In this document: piece by piece, positions 35,793 through 47,769 of the stretch
Position numbering within the stretch: the stretch's first letter is position 1
Layout of the letters: each line of letters opens with the position of its first letter
From: Pseudisothecium myosuroides
Lineage: Eukaryota; Streptophyta; Bryopsida; Hypnales; Lembophyllaceae
Direction: 5' to 3'
Length of the DNA: 64,000 nt
NCBI GenBank assembly: GCA_951799445.1
Contig: OX637292.1
Span: 16,495,296 to 16,559,295 of the forward strand
Position numbers and translations under genes: made by a program
Notes under the pieces: model-generated
What the model was told of the DNA's origin: nothing
Databases searched by the model: none
What the model saw: the letters and a program-made list of their open reading frames with translations, nothing else

Positions 35793-35974
35793 TGAATAGG
35801 GGTATTAAGGGGACCCATACTAATTAATCGACATTTCACACTATATAAATATCTACCTTTTCTGTACATGAATAGTTATTGAAGCGTCCGGAGGTTGTAC
35901 ATCAAGTTTCAAACATCTACAATTTTCCAAGAGAAGTCCCTTTAATTTTTTGGTCCCCTTAATACCCCTATTCA
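35793..35974. mobile_element. small MITE with long perfect TIR
   Basis: A 182-bp element whose ends are perfectly inverted over at least 20 bp: TGAATAGGGGTATTAAGGGG at the left and its complement at the right. It lies 25 bp after FB-4. A target duplication could not be defined, so the superfamily is open. Confidence 0.65.
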
Positions 35975-36156
35975 GTATAGAAGTTGAAGTATTGGTTGTC
36001 TCTAGTACAGATTCAGTTGTAGAATTCTTCAATTCTTAAAATATAAGTTGTGCATGTTCAAAGGATTGATCCTTCCGATCATCATTGATTGAGTAGGTTG
36101 AATAGCGGTACTTCATAAAATAGGGTGCAAGCAAAAAAATAGAATTTTAAAGGGAG

Positions 36157-36767
36157 TTAACCCCTAAGTGCCCAAGCCTTTTCAAGTGCATTTTTCCTAT
36201 GAAAAAAGAACATTGACTTATTGTTATCCCCAATGAAGCAAATTGTTGTTTTTTCAAAATCTAACCGTATAGATGGTTAAAGAGCTTACTTATTAATATG
36301 TATATCAATTTTTGAGTGTGAAATTTTATGAAAGTTGTAAGATTATAACAAGAAAAACATATTTATCCTATTCTTAGTATATTGTTCCTTCCCACAATGT
36401 TTGAGAAATTTGCAAATAAAAACTTTTTGGAATTAAAAGTCACTTGAACAATTAAAAATTGTGTTAGCACACTCTGATACACTTCCAAAAACCTTAAGTT
36501 CAAAGGAAGAGCTATCAATCTCATTACACAATCTACCTTGCAATTGTTGAAATGCAATTTTTTTTAATAAGTATAAATTGCAAATAACTCCAAATCAACA
36601 CTTGCATGTTTAAATTTTCAATGGTGAAAATCATGAAAACACTTTATTCTTTTTAGTGGGACCATTTTCAAAGCAAATGGATAAGTATAATTTTTTAGAT
36701 CTCAAATCAAGTGAAATTGGCAAACTTTGCTCAAAGTCAGGAAATGAAGTAAAATTAGTAAGCCTTA
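36157..36767. mobile_element. truncated piggyBac-like element (left end only)
   Basis: TTAACCCCTAAGTGCCCAAG at 36157 matches the left terminus of copy 3. No right end occurs before the CACTA element starts at 36,768, nor just beyond its right boundary. It is probably a decayed copy that the CACTA element landed in or beside. Confidence 0.45.
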
Positions 36768-37065
36768 CACTACAAGAGAAAGGGGTGTTTTAAGTGCAAT
36801 TTTAAGGCAAAAAAACCATGTTAAAAGGTCATGTGTTTTAAGTAATATATTGCTTAAAATCATGTGTCTAGGACTTACCTTAAAGTACCTTTACTGAAAT
36901 CCTACATCATGTCTTTTCAATAAATTTTGCATGTCTTTTCAGCATTCTTAAAAGACAATTAACTACAAAAATAAAATCTTCTCCAAGAGACATTTTACTT
37001 TGTAAAAATTTGTACATTTAAGAAACTCAAATGAACAAGAAGTTTTATTTCTATAAAGAAGTACA

Positions 37066-37231
37066 AATCTATGAAAAATTCTAAATCTATGAAAATAATC
37101 CAAATCAATGAAAAAATTGAATCTATGGAAAAGTCTAAATCTATCAAAAAATCTAAATCTATGGAAAAGGTCCAAATCCATAAAAAATAGTCTAAATCTA
37201 TGAAAAAGTCTAAATCTATGAAGATTTCTAA
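37066..37231. repeat. degenerate ~18-bp tandem repeat
   Basis: About nine imperfect units of AAATCTATGAAAAAGTCT lie inside the Pack-CACTA, 0.3 kb from its left end. On the minus strand they give repetitive FIDLDFF peptides, which are a by-product and not a gene. Subterminal repeats are common in CACTA elements and can bind transposase; that role is inferred here. Confidence 0.65.
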
Positions 37232-37662
37232 TTCAATAATTTTGCTTAATCTATCAAGCAAATGCTGCCATCTCTTGAAGGTGAGTACCACAATTCTTGA
37301 ACCTTCTACTAGTCTATTGTACCCCATGCCCCAGCACACAACTACGACATCAATCTAAGATACTCAGCAAGCTTGAGAATCGACCATTGCCATATGCCGC
37401 TTGAACCTTCTTTAATTTGCTTGGGACACAGACTCCTGCACAATTTGTGCAATGCAAAACAACCGAGCAACACCTTAGCATTATGGAATGCCCAAGCATC
37501 AACAACTGCGGTTTCTACTTCCACATTCAAATTCCAGCCTATCGAATAGACAACACTTAACTAAATCAAATGTTTCATTCGAGGATACTAAAGGTAGGTT
37601 ATGATTTCTTCTTTCTACTGGTGTATTTTGCAATAGTATTGGCACTGTTAGGGCCATATTTA

Positions 37663-37678
37663 GGCACGTAGGGGTTAA
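37663..37678. mobile_element. stray piggyBac-like right terminus
   Basis: GCACGTAGGGGTTAA matches the right end of the TTAA elements and stands alone inside the Pack-CACTA, between the SnRK1 exons and the tandem repeat. It marks where the captured SnRK1 sequence stops. Confidence 0.4.
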
Positions 37679-37725
37679 TCGCTAGCAAAAACACGACAAG
37701 CTAATCAGTACAGCATGACACTAAC

Positions 37726-38891
<1,166 letters not shown>

Positions 38892-39399
38892 CTATGCTTG
38901 ACCACTCAGCTTTGTGGAGATCCAGCCTATTCTCAACCTTACACAAAGTTTAAGGGGTGTGCAATTCTGGCTATGCAAGACATATTCATTGTTCATTCAA
39001 TACTGAAGCGTCAAAATCACCTACAATCAGGTGTCGCTTTTTCTAGGTAACAATCTAACCCCTAAAAGATCAAGAATTCTTGGTTTCAACTTGACCCCTC
39101 TAAAAGAAGAAAACTGTCTAGCATAGTATCCTCACTTGCTACACCATAATAAAACCAAAAGAAATACAACACACAAGAAAATAAGATGCTTACATCAATT
39201 ACAGTTTCTCATTTTCAAATTCCAAGGTGTCGAGCAGCTCATGCTCCTCATAATTATCACCAACAAACTCCACGCTAGAAGGATCTGCGGATTGCACGCC
39301 ACTCAGCCAATTCAGTCAAGGACATGAAGTATCATGCATAAAAAATGATCGGTTAAATGTGTAAATCATATGAGATGAAACAAGAATACTACCCTGCCG

Positions 39400-40250
39400 T
39401 TGTATAGCTAGCTCTTTTTCGCAAAAAAACTATATTGATCACAAAAATGAAAAAATAGGAATCCTTCCTATGAATCTACTTCATCACTTTCTGCTTCGGT
39501 TGCAATAATCACCAGCTGTATTGTGGGTAGAGCAGAATCTAAAGGCAACATGGAAGCTGGAAGAACTGTTGCAGTTAATTCTTGTTGTAAAGCTTCTACA
39601 AAGTTCCATCCCTGTTTGGTGTCTCATATTGGTATCACCTTCCTATTCCAAAACAACCCCAGGTTGGAATTGTTTAAATGTACATAGAGAACAATAGAAA
39701 ACGGATTCATTCATTGAAGTGCATGAGAGACATTTTGGAGACCTACATCTGTCAAATATAAAACAAGAGAGGATTGGGGATTTATGTTTGTGCTATTTCC
39801 TTGATTATTTGTTGCGTTATGGTTCAGCCGGTCCCGAGTGCAGACGTAGACTTCCTTTTCAGCCTGTACATGAAATCAGAGCCTTAATAGGGCAAAGAGA
39901 TTTAAATAAAAACCAAAATTTCAATGGGGCGGGTAAGGGAAAACTCTTATGATAGCAAACCTGAAGACGATGGAGCTCATTAGAAATTTTGGCTTGCATT
40001 TGTTGCAATGTCTCTGCATATGCCTGCAAACGTCTGAACACATCCATAGTCAGTATCTTGACCATTCAATAATAAGGGAATTTTCAAATGCACCTGTACA
40101 CTCATGTATTCACCCTTTAAACCTTGAACCCTACCAAGTGATCGCATATATGCATGATGGGTAAGAACTTGTGACTTGTCAGCAATCATGTTCTCAAAGA
40201 CAATCCACCAGATTTCACATTATCGCAAGAATATAATAAAAAAGTAAGTT
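39400..40250 (-). pseudogene. captured exons of an unidentified gene
   Basis: Minus-strand exon-like pieces with plausible splice sites. One has DKSQVLTHHAYMRSLGRVQG (about 40,180-40,110). One has RLQAYAETLQQMQAKISNEL followed by donor CAG|GTTTGC (about 40,035-39,962). One has AEKEVYVCTRDRLNHNATNN (about 39,870-39,810). One is a C-terminal-looking piece with TATVLPASMLPLDSALPTIQ..ATEAESDEVDS ending in a stop (about 39,590-39,475). The middle piece looks coiled-coil. They could belong to the same gene as the exon at 41.4 kb. I do not recognise the protein. Confidence 0.4.
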
Positions 40251-40559
40251 ACAAACAGAAAAAATTTAAATTGTCAACCAATCTGAATGAAGACGGACGC
40301 ACAACATGGGATTGTTAGAGCACGCATCATTTAGTATGCACTGAATAGGGAGACATACTACATCATGCTTGAGATTTAATTGGATGCAACTTCTTCACAG
40401 GAAAATTATTACCCTAAAACGATTAAGACTTGTAATTACCTTAGTACATCACACAAATCTCGGGCACATGACATTTCTGGACTAAGTCATGAATGTTGCT
40501 TTTTCGTCATCACTTCCTATGACAAAGCATCGAAACGAGGATATGAAGAAATGTGAATT

Positions 40560-40910
40560 GGTACGAGCTGTACAACATGTTGAACACACCCTCCAAGCGG
40601 ATATGGATTGTATTTCTTTGCCAGGTAGTCAACAGATATCTCATAACCCAACTTAAATTTGAACTCAGCAGCCTCATTTCAAGCATCATTTACCAATGAT
40701 TTCACATCAGTTGGAGAATTCCACACCAGAAAATCCCAAAAATTTATTATCCCTACATTGGCCAAATTGCCAAAAGTGACCAGAAGTGGATGCTTCCTAT
40801 CCCAAAACAACCCCAGGCCAACGAAACTGAAGTTATGTTCCAAATATTTGACTTTGAACAAAAAGAAACCCATAAAAAGCAAAGAATCAAATGTTTTTTT
40901 TACCACTTCA
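40560..40910 (-). pseudogene. captured coding fragment, unidentified, with a stop codon
   Basis: Minus-strand frame with LVTFGNLANVGIINFWDFLV, a TGA, then NEAAEFKFKLGYEIS and VDYLAKKYNPYPLGGC. It reads like one conserved exon interrupted by a single nonsense codon near 40,676. A short segment upstream (GGCCTGGGGTTGTTTTGGGA) recurs diverged near 39,645-39,665, a possible internal duplication. Function unknown. Confidence 0.4.
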
Positions 40911-41074
40911 CATGCGAAAAATCTTTGAAACTAGGATTTCAAACATTTGGAAAACTCTGATTTGAGAGAGCAAGGCAAAAGCCAAATATAGGCAGACGTC
41001 ATAAGCACAAAGCGGAGTCTAAGGTTGGCCACATTCTAAAAGATGCAAGAGTAAGAACCAGGAGCAAAACTTAC

Positions 41075-41405
41075 CTGGATGATACCAAATCTGACGGAGG
41101 CATTGCAGCACCTTCTTATGCCTGGCTTCTCCTTCCTTCTTATGAAGATTCTGCAATTTGAGAAACAGGGTCCCAAGAGCACTAATGAACGGAACAATGC
41201 CCAACGACACCATACCAAGCTGGCCAATACTATTCCCAACAGGCTGTTGGAATCGAGGCTTCCTTGGAGGGCTGAGCGATCCATTCCCCAGAGAAGGACA
41301 TAAAGTCCCATTTTTGAACAATACCAACCACCCTAGGAGCAGCAACAACTTCTCAGATAGTTTTCGCTTGAAAAAATCACCAAAATCCGCACTCTTATCC
41401 TCCAT
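41075..41405 (-). pseudogene. captured first exon of an unidentified gene with leader
   Basis: ATG at 41,405 opens MEDKSADFGDFFKRKLSEKL and runs 110 codons to a good splice donor (CCAG|GTAAGT at 41,075). A hydrophobic stretch (LLLLLGWLVLF, residues ~18-30) and a second near VSLGIVPFISALGTLF suggest a membrane protein. The upstream ~200 bp is GC-richer, contains ATTAGGGTTT (a telobox) and looks like a genuine 5' leader. The capture therefore seems to include the promoter-proximal end of the donor gene. The frame is also open upstream of this ATG. Family not recognised. Confidence 0.5.
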
Positions 41406-42059
41406 AGCCGCTGCACACACCCAACCAATGGAGAGTTCCGCAAGAGAAAGCAGTGCCCGGAGAGCCCCGAAGCGAGCTACGCACAGCAAAGTAAAGGATG
41501 CGCAAAGTGGGAGAAAGCAGACCCAGACGAGCAAGTTGCCGTAAACCCTAATCTCACACGATCCTCAGAGCGGCGCGGATCGACGGCGGAGATTTTCAGT
41601 CGGGCAAATTAACCGGGAATTGGGCGTGCAGTACTCGCTATAAAGAACTTAGTATCATCCATTGTGTGATGAATTTCATGCACTTCTGTAACTTCGTGTT
41701 CTACAGTGTGAAGATGAAGCAGTACTCAGTACTGACGGTTAGAGAACCGCCAATTAAAAGCAAGCCGCAAATATAGATGCTCTGTCATTTTTGTTTTTCC
41801 TTCTTAAAAAAAGGCGGTGTATCTGCCACCTAAGAGTTTTGCAACCTCATTGCCGGGTGATTGATTGCTTGAATGGACCTCCAAAGCCATGGGCGACCAA
41901 AAATGTAGTATTTCCATAAGTTTATAAGACCGATTAGGAGTGTGGTACTGAATGTACTGATTTCTACTTCCAGCTTGACCTTCCAGAACTAATAACGTCC
42001 TTTTAGCAATTTGTTACTGAACTCTCTTGCTGAAAACACCCGCATCTCTTGTAGTGTTA

Positions 42060-43772
42060 CTCTTCCACTAATGGTACATATATGCCTTTGAAGACCTCTC
42101 AAAAATCAAATATTTATCTTTTTCAGTGAAAAATAAAAGTTTTCAATAGTTAACCTTCAAAACTGCTCGTAAAATTCTTAAAACAGTAAAAGAAATTTAA
42201 CCCCCCCCACCAAAATGAGGTTGAAACTTTAGATTGACCAAATATGGTTGATTGGGTAATATATGAGCATAACACTGTGGAAACCCAGAAAACAAGATCC
42301 TAGTTATTTAAGATAGAATTAGAAGTAAGAAATCCATTCTTAATAAATTTTTTTGATTTTGTGGGTCAGAAGTAGAAGAATTAGTATAATTATAGATTAG
42401 CAAAACGTAGGATATCTTAGTAGGATAAAATGGTTAAGGAAGAAAATTCATTTTCCGTCCTAAACCGAAAACCGGAAACCAGAAACCGGAATCAGGACGA
42501 GGTGACACGTGTTACCAAAGCCTCATCAAGTGGAAGCGCCTCCAAAGCGGCTGAAGAAGACTTAACTGCAAACACTTTAAGAAAGGAAGTAGGTAGGCGG
42601 TTTAGGACTAAAGTATTTTTGATTTAGAAAGTTACTTGTAAGTTGCTTTTTGTTAGGAGGAACCCGGATCCGGATTTGTCAGATCTGAGATTCACTTTTT
42701 GTGGGTGGGACTAGAAGTAAATAGGAAGTTTCTTAGGATAGACTTAGACTAGTAGGGCTAAAGCCCAAGTTTTGGATAGGTAGGAAGCTATTAGCCAGCT
42801 ACTTTTCAGCTGGATGCACCTGGACTTCACTTTCCGGGTTTTTATGATTTGAGATCCTCTTTTTGCGGATCGGATGGGATGGTAGGAAAGTCAACGTGGA
42901 GGATAAGGTATGACAGTTGTCATTCTCTGGTCCTCTGCTTTTGTTCCCTAGAGCCTTTTGGGGGTTCCTTGGGGTTGGTATTTAGGGGGCTGACTTTGGT
43001 TTGAAGCCCCGGGCATTTCTTTCTTGTAAATTTCAGCATTTGGTAAAGTCATTCAGATTTCCACTTCCTAAAAGTTGCTCTGAAAAGTCTCGACTCTGGA
43101 TTGGTATGCCGGCAATGCTAGAACCATTGGTTAGTGCAGGTAGCTACTTTGCTAGTGTTGGGAGGGAGGAAGAGTTCCCCTGGATTCTGTCTGGATCCGG
43201 TTCCGGGAGTTAAAGTGAATTGGTTGCAAAACTAAGGATATTGGGAGTGAAGCTTGACTGAGGGTTGTTACTTGTGGAGCTTCTGTGTGGGATAGCCGCT
43301 CCTAGATTGGATGTGCTATGCAGGGTGTGGGAGCACGGAAACTCATTAGGGAGAGATGTAGCTTAGAAATAGGGTAGGAGTTAGTCAAAAATTTCAAAAC
43401 TTTGGTAAGAAGTAAGAAATTAGATCCGGATACAGATAAATTCCGGATAGTTAGAATCCGAGATCCAGATCCTGTAACGGATCTTAAATCCGAGTTAGGT
43501 CGGATCGGAACGAGCTACGGAATAAGTATCCGACCTACGCTGGTAAGTAACCGTTATGGAAACGGACCTCTTTCCGTTCGTCAAGGGGAACGGTCGGCAG
43601 CTCGACTAAGTACTTAAATCGTTGCCAGACCTAATCTTCCTCATTCTTCACTTTGCTGATTGTCTTGCGCACTTAGCTGAGAGAAAGAGTGGTGAGTTAG
43701 AAATCGCGACAGGGAGAGACGGGTGAAGTCGGTGCCGATTGCACCGGATTTAATGGTTGGTGTCGGTGAACT
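42060..43772 (+). other. 5' region of a GC-richer element, non-coding
   Basis: From about 42.43 kb the composition changes: frequent CCGG and GGATCCGG motifs and higher GC than the surrounding AT-rich DNA, continuing to about 47.5 kb. No ORF of note before 43,773. No terminal direct repeat of this part could be matched to the 45.7-47.5 kb end. It is probably the leader of the element encoding the gag-like ORF. Confidence 0.45.
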
Positions 43773-45170
43773 ATGGCGGAGTCCAGCAACCCGGTAGCGC
43801 GACGACCTTCTGTCACAGCTCGGATAGTCAGACCGGCTATTCCCACCGACCCAACGCACCGGAAGGAGTTAGAGACAGATCTGACCCGGATGGGGTGCGT
43901 AGGTTTGATCCACCGACCATGGAATGTTAAGGACACGGAGATGCTGGAGCAGCTGATCTCGGGAGTCCCAAATCAATTTGAGTTGATTGTGAGAGGCCAA
44001 CCAGGAGCATGGACGGCGGATGTATGGGCTGACGTATACGGGTTTGAGAAGAACGAGACCGGATTAGGTTCTCGGGTAGAGAAGTACGGGATTGGGAAGT
44101 TCCGTAATCCGGTTACCACTAAGGACGGATACCCAGTGAGTGACTGTAAGGACGCTAGGCAAAAACAGGTGTTGGAATTTTTGATTCCGATCATGTATCT
44201 GGAAAAGCCCACCCGAGTTACGGTTACGGTGGCCAACACTATCTTTGGGGCTTTAGAAGATAAGGTAGTCCACTGGGGGAAAGTCCTAGCCGGTATAGTG
44301 AAGAAACTGGTGTCGCATGTAGGGAAGGGGAAGCCGAGTCTTCTCAGTCCGTATCTGTTTTACCTGTACCACCATCAGGAGGTGCTGACTAGTGAAGAGG
44401 TGGTGATTTACAACACCGGATTGGAAATAGTGAAGTATGGTCTCACGCACGAAATTCCGCCGGATACTCCAATCGAGGGAGAGGAGGAGGAAGAAGAAGA
44501 AGACGACGACGAGGAAGAAGAACCGCAGCAGCAAGACCTGGTCGACAAATGGGAGAAGAAAAGGAAGTCGACCAATCCAAACTCGAGGGTGGAACAGTCG
44601 ACCCCGGAAAAAGGAGAGCCGAGTCAACCCCCGGAACCGGAAATGCAGTCGGACTTTTTCGACGCCGGAACGCAGTGGATGGAGGAGGCCAAGCACATGT
44701 ATTTCGGGATGTCAGACATGATCCTAGGGATTGCTGCGGAGCTGAAGGTGGAGCCGGAAGATATTATAAATCAGATCCGGAAACTACCAAGCCCGGATCT
44801 GCTTCGTGAGAAGGACGAGCAGATCAAGAATTTGGAGAAGGAAAGGGATGACCTGTTAGGTCGGGTGAACTGGGCGGAGACGGATGCCGCAGTTGCATGG
44901 CAGAAGGAGACGGAAGCTCTCCAACTCGTCCACAATTTGATCGCGTTGGTGGAGCAGCCCACGGAAGCTGTGGTCAAATCTCGACTCTTCAGCAATCAGC
45001 TGAGTGGCATAGGCCACTTATCCGGGTCCAAGGTGGTAACCATCTTGGTGGACTTCCAGGCCCGGATGGAAGGAATTTTGAAGGAGATGGCGCAACTGTT
45101 GGGGCACCTCGACCCAAACAAGCCCTTGGACTTCACCCACTTTCGGAGCTGCCCAACGTTGACTTGTTGA
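43773..45170 (+). CDS. gag-like TE ORF, acidic and coiled-coil
   Basis: A 465-codon ORF starting MAESSNPVARRPSVTARIV, after a leader with no upstream ATG in context. Residues ~30-210 form a globular region without a motif I can name. Residues ~232-255 are an acidic run of E/D. Residues ~340-370 (LREKDEQIKNLEKERDDLL) are a coiled coil. The frame ends at 45,170, but clearly related coding continues in the -1 frame to 45,673. Composition, acidic linker and lack of enzymatic domain suggest a gag-like or element-encoded structural protein. No protease, RT or integrase follows, so the element is non-autonomous or incomplete. Confidence 0.5.
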   Translation: MAESSNPVARRPSVTARIVRPAIPTDPTHRKELETDLTRMGCVGLIHRPWNVKDTEMLEQLISGVPNQFELIVRGQPGAWTADVWADVYGFEKNETGLGSRVEKYGIGKFRNPVTTKDGYPVSDCKDARQKQVLEFLIPIMYLEKPTRVTVTVANTIFGALEDKVVHWGKVLAGIVKKLVSHVGKGKPSLLSPYLFYLYHHQEVLTSEEVVIYNTGLEIVKYGLTHEIPPDTPIEGEEEEEEEDDDEEEEPQQQDLVDKWEKKRKSTNPNSRVEQSTPEKGEPSQPPEPEMQSDFFDAGTQWMEEAKHMYFGMSDMILGIAAELKVEPEDIINQIRKLPSPDLLREKDEQIKNLEKERDDLLGRVNWAETDAAVAWQKETEALQLVHNLIALVEQPTEAVVKSRLFSNQLSGIGHLSGSKVVTILVDFQARMEGILKEMAQLLGHLDPNKPLDFTHFRSCPTLTC

Positions 45171-45673
45171 AGACGCCCCAGAAGCCGGGGGCAGGGATCA
45201 GTTCACAGCCATCCCCAAGACCTACTCCAAGTCAGACACGGATCCAGATGAAGGCTACTAGGTTGGGCCAAACAAGGAGTATCCAGTCGATTCCGGTAGT
45301 AGCAGGGGGTACCGTTCCGACGTCCGGAACATCCGTCCGGAGCGATTTAATCCACCGGATGGGGGCCTTGTCAAACCCGGCTCGGACCAATCCGGTCGAT
45401 TTTTCTCATATGCAGAAGGCATCGCCCAAGAAGAATACAATACCGATTCAGCTGGACGATTCGCTAGAGAGAGAGGCCAGAGTAGAGATGATCCAGGAGT
45501 CCGAGAAGGGAGAATTCACTTCCGGGGATGAGACGGCTTCGGATGATGACCCGCCGCCGATCCAGCGGAAGATTCCGACCCGGGCTGCAACGAAGTCCAC
45601 TCCACCGAAAACGAGCAGGAAACCACCTGCAGGGCCGAGTAGCAGTGCGAAGAAATCAAAGCGGGGAAAGTAG
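45119..45673 (+). CDS. -1 frame continuation of the gag-like ORF
   Basis: Continues the preceding ORF with LSELPNVDLLKTPQKPGAG, then a Pro/Ser/Thr-rich, basic tail ending SSSAKKSKRGK, about 184 codons. The two frames overlap from 44,897 to 45,170. A single missing C in the ACCCAC run near 45,140 would explain the shift (DFT followed by PLSELPNVD reads naturally). A CCCAAAC heptamer in the correct phase at 45113-45119 would also allow -1 frameshifting. Mutation is the simpler reading. Confidence 0.5.
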   Translation, partial: QALGLHPLSELPNVDLLKTPQKPGAGISSQPSPRPTPSQTRIQMKATRLGQTRSIQSIPVVAGGTVPTSGTSVRSDLIHRMGALSNPARTNPVDFSHMQKASPKKNTIPIQLDDSLEREARVEMIQESEKGEFTSGDETASDDDPPPIQRKIPTRAATKSTPPKTSRKPPAGPSSSAKKSKRGK

Positions 45674-47640
45674 TTAGTATGTTTGCAGTATTAGGATTTT
45701 TAATCTGGAGCGGATTTTCCGTGCGTGGGGCCCGGTTCCGGATTCTTAGGAGTAGTTGACTTTGAACTTTCCGGATATTACGGTTAGTTGCTGATTGGTC
45801 ACCTGGATTTTCAGGTGTCCTTTTTTTGGCTTTTTGTTTGGGCCTTTTAAGTGGAGGGCAGCTTGTTGCCCTTTCATTCCAGCCTTGCCCATTTTGTGTG
45901 CATTAGTTTATGTTCATATTTCTCTTTTCTCTAATCTAAGCCACTAAGTGGACATTCGGATTTCTGGCTATGTGTGCGTTTTCTTGAGCTGTTTATGGAG
46001 TGTCAAAAGTGTGAGAGAAGGTGGGTGAGGGGGAATCCGGGTTGAGAATTAGTTGGACCTGATTGGAGTGAGTAAGTTTGTGAGGAAACTTTACTAGACT
46101 TGTGAGTAAGGACTTGCGCGTGGTACCTTTAAATTGCCGTAACGGTGATCCGGTTCTAAGGAGTGGTGCGGATGCGAGTCCGGAATCCAGGGAGGGTTCC
46201 GAGCGGAGATAAGCGACCGCCAGCGGAAAATCCCCACTCACCGGAAGGTCTGCCAACCATAGGATTAGTCTGGTAGATAGATGCACGAATCTCTTCCAGT
46301 TCCGGTTGTCTTGATCTGTCGTTGTAGTAGAAGTGGAAGGATGCAATTTTGAGTGACCTGTTTTCCGGGTAAGCTACCCGGGGAATTGTGAGGATTATTA
46401 CTTCCTCTACTCTATAATAAAAACTCGGTTAGGATTGTTTTGTGTGAAGTTTTGTGCAGAGAAATAGATGTCTATGAGTGGTGCGTTCCTACCCCTCTAA
46501 AGATTAAAGGCGGACACCCTGAGGGTAAAACAAGGGAATAGAAAACCAGTTAAAGTTGAAAAGTGAGACCCGGAATCCGGATCAAACCGGAAATCGGAAA
46601 GGGATAGATCCGGATTGGGATCCGGAAGACTATTGTGTAAGAAATAGGAAAAGGAAGAGGTGTTGCTTGGGGTTTTGTTGTTTGGATTACGACTCGGAAA
46701 CTCCTTAGCTTGCTGAAACATACTAGAATCTCCTGGGACGATATTTCGTGTCATCTTATCATCATCTTGGTGTTAAGGATACTTACGCCTAGATTGCGCG
46801 TACGACACAGGGAGGCGGGCGCATGCTAATCAAAGTGTTGATGAGGTCCCACTACAACCGGAAGTGAGTGATGGGCAATTAGTTGAGGTCACCTAGTTAC
46901 TTAGTTACCAGATTTTGCTTCAGGAACTTAGCTTGGATAGATCCGTCATTGTAGTAATGTGGGGATCGTAGGGGTTTCCTGAGTGACCTGCTAGTCCGGA
47001 GTAACTTCCCGGATCAGTTGTGAGGAAGAACTTGCATTCTGGTTTTGTGTCTTTTTGTTATTTTTCTTTTTTTGAGTGGAACTTCAGCCACTTTAATCTA
47101 GTAAAGGGTAGGATATACGTTTCCTTCCTTAACCCCAAGAGCGGACCCCTCTGATATAGAGGTTAAACTATAATATTATTTACTTTGCTTACTAGATTCG
47201 GATCCGGGAAAGGTACATGATCAAGACACTCTTTCCGGTTCTGCATTCAGTTAAGTAGGATACTAAGTTACTGCTACTGTTTGGTAGAAATTCAAACCTG
47301 ACTCTTGTTGATTGGTAATATGTTGAATAGTGGAAGTTGAAAAGGGAGGAAGTTGAAGGAATACAGATCAGGAAGTCTAGTTCCTAGTTTTCAGTCCCGG
47401 ATTCTTTTTGCCTTGGGTTTGCGTTCCGGATCCTGTTCCGGTTATTTAGAGGAAACTACGAGTTAAAATCCTGTAGGAACGATACACGAGTCATCTAAGG
47501 TGTTTTACATTCATTTAACACCTAAAGGAGGGATTTGTGCTTTCTTGTGTTACGACAAACACCATTGAAAACAAGAAATCACAAACTTTCAAAGTGAAAA
47601 ATCAAGCTTTTAAGAATCAATCTAATGAATTTGATTAACT
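45674..47640 (+). repeat. 3' region with a diverged ~600-bp tandem duplication
   Basis: Non-coding. Blocks starting near 46,320 and 46,930 share a series of landmarks in the same order: GTC(G/A)TTGTAGTA, GAGTGACCTG, a CCCGG-containing segment, TTGTGAGGA, TTTTGTGTG/TTTTGTGTC, then a GCGGAC(A/C)CC(C/T) motif. This indicates an old tandem duplication. Rich in CCGGA motifs like the 5' part, so it belongs to the same element. The element's right boundary is unclear, between about 47.45 and 47.64 kb. Confidence 0.5.

Positions 47641-47644
<4 letters not shown>

Positions 47645-47689
<45 letters not shown>
47645..47689. repeat. (TA)n microsatellite
   Basis: About 22 uninterrupted TA units between the gag-like element and the 3' end of the LINE. 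Confidence 0.95.
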
Positions 47690-47690
<1 letters not shown>

Positions 47691-47769
47691 AGTTGAAATT
47701 TTTCTTTAATTTGTTAATTTGATGGTATGGGCAACAATAGTTGATCTATTCATTTGTTCATTTTTTTTT

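Noticed and set aside
36963..37339. Minus-strand ORFs rich in FIDLDFF/RFRLFHRF repeats
   Set aside because: They are translations of the ~18-bp tandem repeat in the CACTA subterminal region.
36157..37678. A fourth complete piggyBac-like element from the left end at 36,157 to the right end at 37,678
   Set aside because: The CACTA left boundary at 36,768 lies between them and belongs to a different insertion, so the two ends cannot be shown to be one element.
44286..44696. Minus-strand 136-codon ORF
   Set aside because: Antisense of the acidic repeat in the gag-like ORF; composition explains the open frame.
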